From positions 7,456-26,771 of the forward strand of contig PARX01000018.1 in assembly GCA_002712045.1 (NCBI GenBank): DNA of 19,316 nt. Reading direction: 5' to 3'. The stretch is from Paracoccaceae bacterium. GTDB lineage: Bacteria; Pseudomonadota; Alphaproteobacteria; Rhodobacterales; Rhodobacteraceae. The translations under genes and the position numbers were made by a program. The notes beneath the pieces were generated by a model. It saw nothing but the letters and a program-made list of their open reading frames with translations, was not told where the DNA came from and did not search any database. Positions 8,082 through 15,175 of this stretch are shown piece after piece. Positions within the stretch are counted from its first letter, which is position 1, and each line of letters opens with the position of its first letter.

Positions 8082-8993
8082 ATGTCGAAAATAAATAAAA
8101 AGGTTAAATTACACCAAAAAACAAACTGGAAGTCTCTTAGTAATGAAGATCTAGAGAAAGAATATAATCCTAGCTCCCTTATTGGTGGAAATTATCAACC
8201 TTATATAGAACAATACATTGCCCAAAGCGAAATCGCAAAAAATCAATTAGATTTAACAGACTGCCAATATGGGCCTAAATCAAGTAATACCATAAACCTT
8301 TTCATACCCAAAAGTGCTTCTCAAGAAAAACCTTGTCCCCTAGTTATTTTTATTCATGGTGGCTATTGGCAAGAATTATCAAAAAATGAATCTCAATTTT
8401 CAGCTATCGATTTCATAAAAAATGATATTGCATTTGCGGCGGTTGATTACACACTTTGTCCTGAAGCAACCATTCAGGAAATAATTAATGAATGTCGGTT
8501 AGCAATTACTTGGTTACAACTTAATTCAAACCAATTTAACTATAATCCCAACAAAATTTTTATTTCAGGTAGTTCTGCTGGCGCCCATCTAACTGCAATG
8601 TGCGCTTTAAATAACAATGATATAATTAATGCAAATTTAGAAAAAATAGCAGGCCTTATTTTAGTATCCGGTGTTTATGATCTTGAACCTATTGTTAAAA
8701 CAACAATAAACAAAGCTATTGGTATGGACAATAATTCTGCAATTGAAGCAAGCCCCTTATTCAAAGATTTAAAAAACATGCCAGATACCATCATTGCTTG
8801 GGGTGAAATTGAAACATCAGAATTTAAGGAGCAAAGTATTAACTTTGCAAAAGCTTTGTCCACCAATGGTACAAAGGTAGAGACTTTAGAAATACGCAAT
8901 CGAAACCACTTTGATATTATTCTTGATTTAGGTAATTATAATGAAGACTTAGGCAGAAAAGTAATTAACATGATAAAAGGTGAAAATAGCTAA
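8082..8993 (+). CDS. Alpha/beta hydrolase, probable kynurenine formamidase (arylformamidase)
   Basis: This alpha/beta hydrolase probably hydrolyses N-formylkynurenine to kynurenine and formate. It is of the serine-hydrolase type seen in animals and fungi, not the metal-dependent KynB type common in bacteria. The 303 residues hold the oxyanion-hole HGGYW motif (92-96), a GxSxG nucleophile elbow GSSAG with S165, and a C-terminal H276 in RNRNHFDII. The acid position is E244 in GEIETSEF, where the mammalian formamidase has Asp. The N-terminal EYNPSSLIGG stretch also fits the formamidase group. I chose the ATG at 8082 because AAAGGACG lies 9 bases before it; a TTG at 8076 is poorly placed. The stop codon directly abuts the start of tryptophan 2,3-dioxygenase, the enzyme that makes its substrate. 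Confidence 0.82.
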   Translation: MSKINKKVKLHQKTNWKSLSNEDLEKEYNPSSLIGGNYQPYIEQYIAQSEIAKNQLDLTDCQYGPKSSNTINLFIPKSASQEKPCPLVIFIHGGYWQELSKNESQFSAIDFIKNDIAFAAVDYTLCPEATIQEIINECRLAITWLQLNSNQFNYNPNKIFISGSSAGAHLTAMCALNNNDIINANLEKIAGLILVSGVYDLEPIVKTTINKAIGMDNNSAIEASPLFKDLKNMPDTIIAWGEIETSEFKEQSINFAKALSTNGTKVETLEIRNRNHFDIILDLGNYNEDLGRKVINMIKGENS

Positions 8994-9932
8994 ATGCCAA
9001 AATATAAACCTTATAAGACAGAAATTGTAGATCCTTCTGGTGTAGATACATCCATTTTGCCAAGACCAATGGAAATGGGGTCAGATGAAACAAGAGATGC
9101 GAAAGTTAAAGAAACCAGTGGAGAGCCTATCGTAGATTATGCTGGAGAGACCAATCCTTACATCGACTATCAGAGTATTGATATTCTTCTTTCATTACAG
9201 CATCCCCGTAGCGAAGGTTATGATGAATTGTGTTTTATTGTCATGGGGCAGGTCAAAGAAATGTTGTTCAAAGGTTTTCATTTCGAATTGAAAAATGCCC
9301 AAATGCAAATTCGGGAAGACAACCTTGAAAATGCAATGGAAATCTTAACACGCGCTATAGCTTATGCAAAATATATTGCTGATACTTGGAACGTTCTATC
9401 AACAATCTCTACTGAGGGATTCAGTGAATTTCGAAATAATTTAGGAACCGCATCTGGTCAATTATCATTTATGTATCGCCATGTAGAATTTGTTTTAGGA
9501 AATAAAAGTAAAAGGCTTGCCACAGCACACAAGAATGTTTCTCATGTATGGCCTGAAATAGAAAGGTCGTTAAACTCTCCCAGTTTATATGATGATGTTA
9601 TTCAACTACTAAACAGAAGAGGTTATAATATTGATGAAGAAATGCTAGATCGTGACTGGTCAAAAACATACCAACATAACTCCTCAGTGGAAGAAGCCTG
9701 GCTAAAAATATATCAGAAAGCAGAGCCAACAAATGATTTGTACAATTTGGGTGAAAAGCTTACCTCATTAGATGAAAACTTTTCCATTTATAGATGGAGG
9801 CATTTTCTAACTGTACAGAAAATAATTGGTTATAAGCCAGGTACTGGTGGTTCTGCTGGAGTTGGCTGGCTTGAAAAGGTTACGAGCCATAGATTTTTTC
9901 CAGAACTTTGGTCTATCAGAACCAATCTATAA
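8994..9932 (+). CDS. kynA: Tryptophan 2,3-dioxygenase, divergent distal heme pocket
   Basis: This heme dioxygenase opens the indole ring of L-tryptophan to N-formylkynurenine, the first step of the pathway. The 312 residues cover the family core: YIDYQSIDILLSLQHP near residue 56, DELCFIV near 77, FRNNLGTASGQ (146-156), LYDDVIQLLNRRG and WRWRHFLTVQ with the proximal heme ligand H270. GTGGSAGVG (283-291) carries T284, which contacts the substrate ammonium in known enzymes. R147, which pairs with the substrate carboxylate, is conserved. Compared by memory with the Xanthomonas enzyme, the distal His (H55) is Gly85 and Tyr113 is Phe143, so the indole-NH contact is missing. The N-terminal ~50 residues are longer than usual. 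It is the last gene of the operon, starting immediately after the formamidase stop, and ends in a hairpin. Confidence 0.88.
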   Translation: MPKYKPYKTEIVDPSGVDTSILPRPMEMGSDETRDAKVKETSGEPIVDYAGETNPYIDYQSIDILLSLQHPRSEGYDELCFIVMGQVKEMLFKGFHFELKNAQMQIREDNLENAMEILTRAIAYAKYIADTWNVLSTISTEGFSEFRNNLGTASGQLSFMYRHVEFVLGNKSKRLATAHKNVSHVWPEIERSLNSPSLYDDVIQLLNRRGYNIDEEMLDRDWSKTYQHNSSVEEAWLKIYQKAEPTNDLYNLGEKLTSLDENFSIYRWRHFLTVQKIIGYKPGTGGSAGVGWLEKVTSHRFFPELWSIRTNL

Positions 9933-9966
9933 TAACCGAGAAAGAAATTAATCTTTCTCGGTTATT
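9931..9966. terminator. Hairpin between convergent operons
   Basis: A perfect 15-base inverted repeat, arms 9931-9945 and 9952-9966, has a 6-base loop AATTAA. The stem begins inside the TAA stop of tryptophan 2,3-dioxygenase and ends 11 bases before the last base of the TAXI binding-protein gene coming from the other side. There is no long T-run on either strand, but position and stem length fit a shared bidirectional terminator or a 3'-end stabilising hairpin. Confidence 0.8.
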
Positions 9967-9977
9967 AAATCTCTTAA

Positions 9978-11000
9978 TTATCCTTTTGACCCATCAGGAA
10001 TGACTACACCTCGTTCCTCATAGTAACGCTGCGCACCCGGATGAAGTGGCATTCCACCATCTTGCACGGCATATTCCATAGTTATATGCCTGAGCCAAGG
10101 AGTAGAGGCTTTTGCAGCTTCTACATTATCCCAAAAAGTTTTTGTTATTTGATAAACATCATCATCAGACATATCTGTTCTCGTAATAATACCTACTGCA
10201 GAACCTGCCGTATGGATTTCATGAGACATCTCTACATTATCTCCATAAACTCCCATTGGAATAACTCCACGTTCACGACCAGGTAAGCCATTAACCCATT
10301 TATTGATGGTATCGTTCGCATCATATTCTTCTTTTGACAAACCAATAAGACGCATCTTATTTGTCAGTGCTAATTGCTCAACTTGTGGAAATGGGGCAAT
10401 ACCACCGTTTACATAGACGTCAAACTGTCTGTCTTGGAAACCTTGGAAGGCTGAAGACCAGCTCGCCTTTACGTTCTCGACATCTCCAGCCTTTACATCC
10501 AGACCAGAAGACATTTTCAACCAAGCTTGCGCTGTATTCCACGCACCACCACCTGGAGGTCCAAAGAAAATCTTCTTTCCCTTCATATCTGCGAAGGTTT
10601 TAATCCCACTATCTGCGTAGGTTATGTAATGGTACTGACCATAGGGAAACCACATTACAAGATTAAGCTTTTCTGCTAATTCAGCGTGATTTTCCAATTT
10701 TTGGTACATAGCTTTTCCCTTTTTTAGGAAAAAATGTACTGTTGGCGCGCTCATGCAGAAATCTAATTTACCTTTTGCTAATTCAATACCATGTTTTGTG
10801 GCAGCTCCTGTGGCATCAACTGTTATATCAAAATCATTTTGATTTTGATTAACCAAACTGGCAAATGTCGTCATGGTAAGATACGCTGATGTTCCTGGCG
10901 CAATAGTCGCCATTTTTAATCGCTCAGCACCAAAAGCACTTGTGGCAATCAATGAAAGAGCAAGGGACCCAATCACCGATAATATTTTAAGATATTTCAT
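9978..11000 (-). CDS. TAXI family TRAP transporter solute-binding protein
   Basis: This is the periplasmic substrate-binding component of a TAXI-type TRAP importer. A clear Sec signal peptide spans residues 1-25 (MKYLKILSV, hydrophobic core, ending in AFGA). The mature part begins with ERLKMATIAPGTSAYL, a variant of the family's N-terminal region, and continues with ATKHGIELAKGKLDF and FFGPPGGGAW typical of the fold. The 340 residues match the family. AGGAGAG sits about 5 bases before the ATG. It is the last gene of the MarR-permease-TAXI operon, 30 bases after the permease. TAXI proteins bind dicarboxylates, glutamate or other organic acids; its substrate cannot be read from the sequence. 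Its convergent neighbour is the tryptophan operon, which makes an aromatic or tryptophan-derived acid a possible but unproven ligand. Confidence 0.9.
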   Translation of the reverse strand: MKYLKILSVIGSLALSLIATSAFGAERLKMATIAPGTSAYLTMTTFASLVNQNQNDFDITVDATGAATKHGIELAKGKLDFCMSAPTVHFFLKKGKAMYQKLENHAELAEKLNLVMWFPYGQYHYITYADSGIKTFADMKGKKIFFGPPGGGAWNTAQAWLKMSSGLDVKAGDVENVKASWSSAFQGFQDRQFDVYVNGGIAPFPQVEQLALTNKMRLIGLSKEEYDANDTINKWVNGLPGRERGVIPMGVYGDNVEMSHEIHTAGSAVGIITRTDMSDDDVYQITKTFWDNVEAAKASTPWLRHITMEYAVQDGGMPLHPGAQRYYEERGVVIPDGSKG

Positions 11001-11030
11001 TTTTCTCTCCTTTTGTTTTTATATTTATAA

Positions 11031-12881
11031 TCAATCACTCACTAATTTTCTATTTCCGAATTTATGCCAACCAATAATTATTATAGCAATAATTACACTT
11101 GGAACAGAAATAAGGAAGTCTGGAAACAGCACCGTAATCCCAACAATCAAACGTAAAACACGCTCCCAGATCAGCATATGCCTTGTATCATAGCCACTTA
11201 ATCCAGTGCCAATCAACCAGGACGAAATTACGAAAACAAAAACTGCCCATAATAGCCCATTGAGCTTAAAACCATCAATAATAATTAACACATCCTGATG
11301 ATAAACAAAGATAAATGGTATAATAAAGCCAGCTATTGCTAATCGCACTGCCTCAAAGCCTGTTTCCATGGGCTTTGCACCTGCAATCGGCGCAGCAGCA
11401 AATGCTGCCAAAGCAACTGGGGGTGTAACAACAGATAACACACCAAAATAGACAACAAATAAATGTGCGGCTATTGTTGGAAGCCCTAATCGTTCGAGTG
11501 CAGGGCCCAGAACAATCGCAATAATTAAATAAGCAGCACCCGTAGGCACACCCATACCCATTACGATGCAACCTAACATAACCAAGATTAAACTGAGAAA
11601 TAACTTTGAACCACCCACAACCAGAATTGCCTCGGCAAACTGCAATCCAACCCCAGTCATATTTACAACACCAATTACAAAACCTATCGAGGAAACTATA
11701 ATCATTAAAGTGGCGGAGGTCTTTCCAGCTGTTATCATCATTTCCAGCCATTTTTTTGGATGCCGGAAGTTTGGAAAAAATAGCAAACAAAGAATAAAAG
11801 CCACAATCGTGGCTGCAAAACCAGCATTCTGCGGTGTCCTGCCATCCAATAAATAATAAATTAAGGTAGCCAAAGGAGCCCAGAAAGCCAAACTCTTCAA
11901 CCAATCTGATCTTGTTATTACTTGCCTTTGTTCTTTAGGAACTGGCGCAATCCCCTTTTTCTTAGCTTCTATAAACACCACAATAAATAGGGAGACATAA
12001 TACATCGCTGCTGGGATTAGAGCTGCAACCACGATTTTCAAATAGGGAATTCCTGTCACATCTGCCATTAAAAAAGCGACTACCCCCATTACTGGCGGCA
12101 TAATTTGACCACCAGTAGAAGCTGCTGCCTCAACCGCTCCAGCAAACTTAGCTCTAAAGCCTGACTGTTTTATTATCGGTATTGTAAAGACCCCAGTGGA
12201 AACTACATTTGCTACAGGAGACCCCGACAACGTGCCAAACATTGCTGATCCGACAATTGCGGCATGCGCTGGTCCACCTGAGAAACGCCCAGTTGCTGCG
12301 AATGCAAATTTTAATAGTACTTCACCAGCTCCAGAAGTATGTAAAACAGCACCAAACAGAATGAAAATAAGGACAACTCTTCCAACCACTTCCACTGGTC
12401 GGCCAAAAACACCATCTGTAGAATACCATAGATTCTCCGCTACCCTGACCCAATCTTCACCCGCTCCAAAGACATTATTTGGTGCAATTACATAATATAC
12501 CATTATTAAAAACACACAAAACATCGGTATTCCAAAATGCCGCAAAGTCAAATATCCAGCTATTGCGATACCAACCCACGCTATCACGTCATCCCAAAAC
12601 GTTATTTCAATAAAAAATGCCTCTTGCTCCAACATTATAGAAGTCCATTTCCACATAATAATTGTGAAAAATATTGCTAGAACCACGTGCAAGATCGATA
12701 AAAAATAATTAGCACTTGGATTTTTGTCTTCAAAATTAAGAAATCCAACTATTAGTGCTAACCAAACTGTTAAACCTGAAACCCATACGTTATCAAAAAC
12801 ACCCCAACCGCCAACATAAAAAGCCAAAATAGTTAAAGCTATGGCAAAGATATCCGTAGTTTTCGAGAAAGCCCAATTCAT
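11031..12881 (-). CDS. TRAP transporter fused small/large permease (DctQ-DctM type)
   Basis: This 616-residue, strongly hydrophobic inner-membrane protein joins the four-helix DctQ-like part and the DctM-like sodium-coupled transport domain, as is usual in TAXI systems. In the DctM domain, AIVGSAMFGTLSGSPVANVV and AASTGGQIMPPVMGVVAFLM are hallmark re-entrant loop sequences, and GMGVPTGAAYL and VVTPPVALAAFAAAPIAG mark the second repeat. The ATG at 12881 overlaps the TGA stop of the MarR gene (TGATG), implying translational coupling; a GTG at 12884 is an alternative with GGAC better spaced upstream. It works with the TAXI binding protein just downstream to import an organic anion using a sodium gradient. 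Confidence 0.92.
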   Translation of the reverse strand: MNWAFSKTTDIFAIALTILAFYVGGWGVFDNVWVSGLTVWLALIVGFLNFEDKNPSANYFLSILHVVLAIFFTIIMWKWTSIMLEQEAFFIEITFWDDVIAWVGIAIAGYLTLRHFGIPMFCVFLIMVYYVIAPNNVFGAGEDWVRVAENLWYSTDGVFGRPVEVVGRVVLIFILFGAVLHTSGAGEVLLKFAFAATGRFSGGPAHAAIVGSAMFGTLSGSPVANVVSTGVFTIPIIKQSGFRAKFAGAVEAAASTGGQIMPPVMGVVAFLMADVTGIPYLKIVVAALIPAAMYYVSLFIVVFIEAKKKGIAPVPKEQRQVITRSDWLKSLAFWAPLATLIYYLLDGRTPQNAGFAATIVAFILCLLFFPNFRHPKKWLEMMITAGKTSATLMIIVSSIGFVIGVVNMTGVGLQFAEAILVVGGSKLFLSLILVMLGCIVMGMGVPTGAAYLIIAIVLGPALERLGLPTIAAHLFVVYFGVLSVVTPPVALAAFAAAPIAGAKPMETGFEAVRLAIAGFIIPFIFVYHQDVLIIIDGFKLNGLLWAVFVFVISSWLIGTGLSGYDTRHMLIWERVLRLIVGITVLFPDFLISVPSVIIAIIIIGWHKFGNRKLVSD

Positions 12882-13369
12882 CACATTTTGTCCAATATCT
12901 TTTCACTATGGTCAGTAACTTTTTTTAAAGTAAGTAAAAATGATTCACATTCCTGCTTTGTTAGGCAATCTACAGCAATATCATTTCTATTCTTAGAAAA
13001 ATGTAAAATCTTATCGTTTAATTTCTTCCCAGTGCTCGTAACAATAAGATCAACTGCTCGAGCATCTTCTTTTGTCAGTTCCGTACGAATATATTCCCGT
13101 TTTACCAATAATTTAACAGATCTACTTAATTGTCCTTTATCCATGTATAAAATTGACTGGAGTTTTTTAAACGCCAATTTCTTATTGGATGCAACTAATC
13201 CCAAAATCCTCCAATCATTAAGACTTAGATCAAAAACCTCTTTAATTAATGCACCACCCAAACGCTGATTTAACGCTGACAATCTCGCGACTTTAAAACT
13301 AAGCAAATCTCTTATCGATTTAACTGGAGGGTGTATCTTCCTCAATTTTTCCTTAGAATTACTTTTCAT
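12881..13369 (-). CDS. MarR family transcriptional regulator
   Basis: A 162-residue winged-helix protein of the MarR family. The N-terminal helix region (14-45) would form the dimer interface. The winged helix-turn-helix spans ~48-120, with the recognition helix around DKGQLSRSVKLLVKREY (77-93) and a wing containing TKEDARAVDLIVTSTG (99-114), where the DxR core motif of MarR wings is seen as DAR. I chose the ATG at 13369, which has GGGAG 4 bases upstream; the GTG at 13399 has no ribosome-binding site and abuts the palindrome at 13400. It is the first gene of an operon with the TRAP permease and TAXI protein, and divergent from the ABC importer, so autoregulation and control of transport are likely. 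The ligand is unknown, though MarR proteins often sense aromatic acids. Confidence 0.88.
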   Translation of the reverse strand: MKSNSKEKLRKIHPPVKSIRDLLSFKVARLSALNQRLGGALIKEVFDLSLNDWRILGLVASNKKLAFKKLQSILYMDKGQLSRSVKLLVKREYIRTELTKEDARAVDLIVTSTGKKLNDKILHFSKNRNDIAVDCLTKQECESFLLTLKKVTDHSEKILDKM

Positions 13370-13399
13370 ATCTCTCCCATACTGAACCTTAGCAATCAC

Positions 13400-13429
13400 G
13401 TTGACTAAGTCAACAAAAAGCTAATTATA
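13400..13429 (-). promoter_or_regulatory. MarR-type palindromic operator next to a -10 element
   Basis: A perfect 15-base palindrome GTTGACTAAGTCAAC lies at 13400-13414, 31 bases upstream of the MarR start codon. On the minus strand a perfect -10 hexamer TATAAT is at 13429-13424, which would place the transcription start in or just before the palindrome. A bound dimer there would block the promoter of the MarR-TRAP-TAXI operon. I found no convincing -35. The site has the size and symmetry of MarR operators; autoregulation is inferred. Confidence 0.6.
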
Positions 13430-13431
13430 AG

Positions 13432-13504
13432 GTTAACTCAATTTAAATAGCCTCAAACCCAAAAAAAATAACTCTCAGTTAACTTGACTCATTGCGCAGA
13501 TAAT
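13432..13504. promoter_or_regulatory. Repeated GTTAACT/TTGACT half-sites in the divergent intergenic region
   Basis: The half-site of the palindrome at 13400-13414 recurs: GTTAACTC at 13432-13439, and AGTTAACT followed directly by a TTGACT at 13477-13489. GATAAT at 13499-13504 could be a -10 for the ABC importer, placing the second cluster over its -35 region. Several related half-sites between two divergent operons suggest that the MarR protein controls both. The similarity is by eye and short A/T-rich words recur by chance. Confidence 0.4.
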
Positions 13505-13590
13505 TCAAAACTCAAGGCATTAACAAAATGTTGATGCTGAAGCCCATCTCAGAGCCTTCAATATCGCATTTACCAAAAGGGGAAACTATA

Positions 13591-15075
13591 ATGAATTTTT
13601 TTGTAAAAAAGGTAGCCACTGCGACAGCTATCCTGCTTAGTTCTACGATAATTTCGCATGCTGCCCAAACAGATATAACAATTGGAATGCAACTTGAACC
13701 ACCTAATCTTGATCCAACTGGTGGGGCAGCCGGTGCTATTGACCAGGTAGTGTATGCTAATATTTTTGAGGGCCTTACACGATATCAAGCTGATGGATCA
13801 ATTGCGCCAGCTTTGGCAAAAAGCTGGGATATTTCAAATGATGGATTATCTTACACTTTTCATCTTCATGAAGGAGTTAAATTTCATGATGGCAGCTCGA
13901 TGGATGCGGAAGATGTAAAATTTTCTTTGGACCGAGCTAGAGCTGAAGATAGCACTAATGCTCAAAAAGCTCTTTTTGCAGGAATTACATCAGTAGACGT
14001 TATCGATGCAACAACTGTTAAAATAACATTATCAAGTCCTAATGGTGGCTTTATAACAAATATGGCTTGGGGCGATGCTGTAATTGTTGCTCCAGAATCA
14101 ATTGGAAATGCTGCTACAAATCCTGTCGGTACAGGACCTTTTGTTTTTTCAAACTGGGTTCAGGGTGACCGAATAGAAATATCTCGTAATGATAGCTATT
14201 GGGGTAATCCGGTCGCTCTTGATAGCGCTACTTTCAAATTTATTTCTGACCCTACAGCTGCTTTTGCAGCAATGATGGCGGGAGATTTAGACGCATTTCC
14301 TGGCTATCCTGCGCCGGAAACTTTACCTCAATTCGCAGCAGATCCAAGATTTACCGTGATAGGTGGAAATACTGAAGGCGAAACTATTTTATCAACAAAT
14401 AATAAAGATGAGCATTTTAGCAAACTTAAAGTTAGGAAAGCTTTAGCTCATGCGATAAATAGGCAAGAAATTATTGATGGAGCAATGTTTGGTTATGGAA
14501 AGCCAATAGGCACTCATTTTGCGCCACACCATCCAGATTATATTGACCTAACAGGTAACTCTAATTACGATCCGGAGTTATCAAAAAAATTATTATCTGA
14601 AGCAGGATATCCTAACGGCTTTGAAACCACTCTTAAATTACCACCTCCATCATACGCTAGAAGGGGTGGCGAAATTATTGCTGCTCAACTAAGAGCGGTT
14701 GGGATCAAAGCTGAGATAAGTAATCTTGAGTGGGCAGATTGGCTTAAGCAGGTATTCAAAGGAAAAGATTATGGATTAACAATAGTTTCTCATACTGAGC
14801 CAATGGATATTGGTATTTACGCAAGACCCACATATTATTTCCAGTATGATAATCCTGATTTCCAACAGTTGATGACAGATCTTACAGCTGAAAGTGATCC
14901 ATCTTCACGTTCTGAAATGCTTAAAAAGGCACAGAGAATTATATCTGAAGACTATGTGAATGGTTATCTTTTTCAGTTAGCAAGAACATCTGTTATAAAT
15001 TCAAAAATTAAAGGTATGTGGGAAAACTCACCTACTCAAGCAACAGATCTAACTGGTGTAAGTTGGACAGATTAA
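13591..15075 (+). CDS. ABC transporter solute-binding protein, family 5 (peptide/nickel/opine type)
   Basis: This periplasmic binding protein of the oligopeptide/dipeptide family (SBP_bac_5) starts with a Sec signal peptide (MNFFVKKVATATAILLSSTIISHAA), and the mature protein begins ADITIGMQLEPP-like as QTDITIGMQLEPPNLDP. VYANIFEGLTRYQADGSI, YTFHLHEGVKFHDGS, NPVGTGPF and VRKALAHAINRQEII are standard landmarks in order. The 494 residues fit the family. I chose the ATG at 13591, preceded by AAGGGG and followed by the signal peptide; an upstream in-frame ATG at 13528 would bury the signal peptide. Gene order with two permeases and a fused ATPase completes the importer. The substrate is likely a peptide or similarly sized compound but cannot be set from the sequence. 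Confidence 0.93.
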   Translation: MNFFVKKVATATAILLSSTIISHAAQTDITIGMQLEPPNLDPTGGAAGAIDQVVYANIFEGLTRYQADGSIAPALAKSWDISNDGLSYTFHLHEGVKFHDGSSMDAEDVKFSLDRARAEDSTNAQKALFAGITSVDVIDATTVKITLSSPNGGFITNMAWGDAVIVAPESIGNAATNPVGTGPFVFSNWVQGDRIEISRNDSYWGNPVALDSATFKFISDPTAAFAAMMAGDLDAFPGYPAPETLPQFAADPRFTVIGGNTEGETILSTNNKDEHFSKLKVRKALAHAINRQEIIDGAMFGYGKPIGTHFAPHHPDYIDLTGNSNYDPELSKKLLSEAGYPNGFETTLKLPPPSYARRGGEIIAAQLRAVGIKAEISNLEWADWLKQVFKGKDYGLTIVSHTEPMDIGIYARPTYYFQYDNPDFQQLMTDLTAESDPSSRSEMLKKAQRIISEDYVNGYLFQLARTSVINSKIKGMWENSPTQATDLTGVSWTD

Positions 15076-15093
15076 TCAACTAGAAAAAAAATT

Positions 15094-15132
15094 AATGACA
15101 CGCCAAGCACTTTGTATTGGCGTGCCATTTTA
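15094..15132 (+). terminator. Hairpin between binding-protein and permease genes (attenuator-like)
   Basis: Arms 15094-15106 and 15117-15129 pair in 12 of 13 positions (core CACGCCAA with TTGGCGTG, one A-C mismatch) around a 10-base loop. It is preceded by an A-run and followed by a short T-rich stretch. Located 18 bases after the binding-protein stop, such hairpins commonly reduce read-through so the binding protein is made in excess over the permeases. It may also be a partial terminator. Confidence 0.65.
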
Positions 15133-15175
15133 ATAAGCTAAAAACTCAAAAATAATTTTTTAATGGCATATAAAA

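Noticed and set aside
11353..11904. A long cysteine-rich open frame on the minus strand inside the TRAP permease region.
   Set aside because: It is an out-of-frame reading of the permease gene on the same strand; the permease frame has clear family motifs, and the alternative protein resembles nothing and has implausible composition.
13370..13399. GTG start at 13399 giving a ten-residue longer MarR protein.
   Set aside because: It has no ribosome-binding site and would put the start right against the operator palindrome; the ATG at 13369 has a strong GGGAG upstream.
13528..13590. Upstream ATG at 13528 for the peptide-binding protein.
   Set aside because: It would put 21 residues ahead of a textbook signal peptide; the ATG at 13591 has a good ribosome-binding site.
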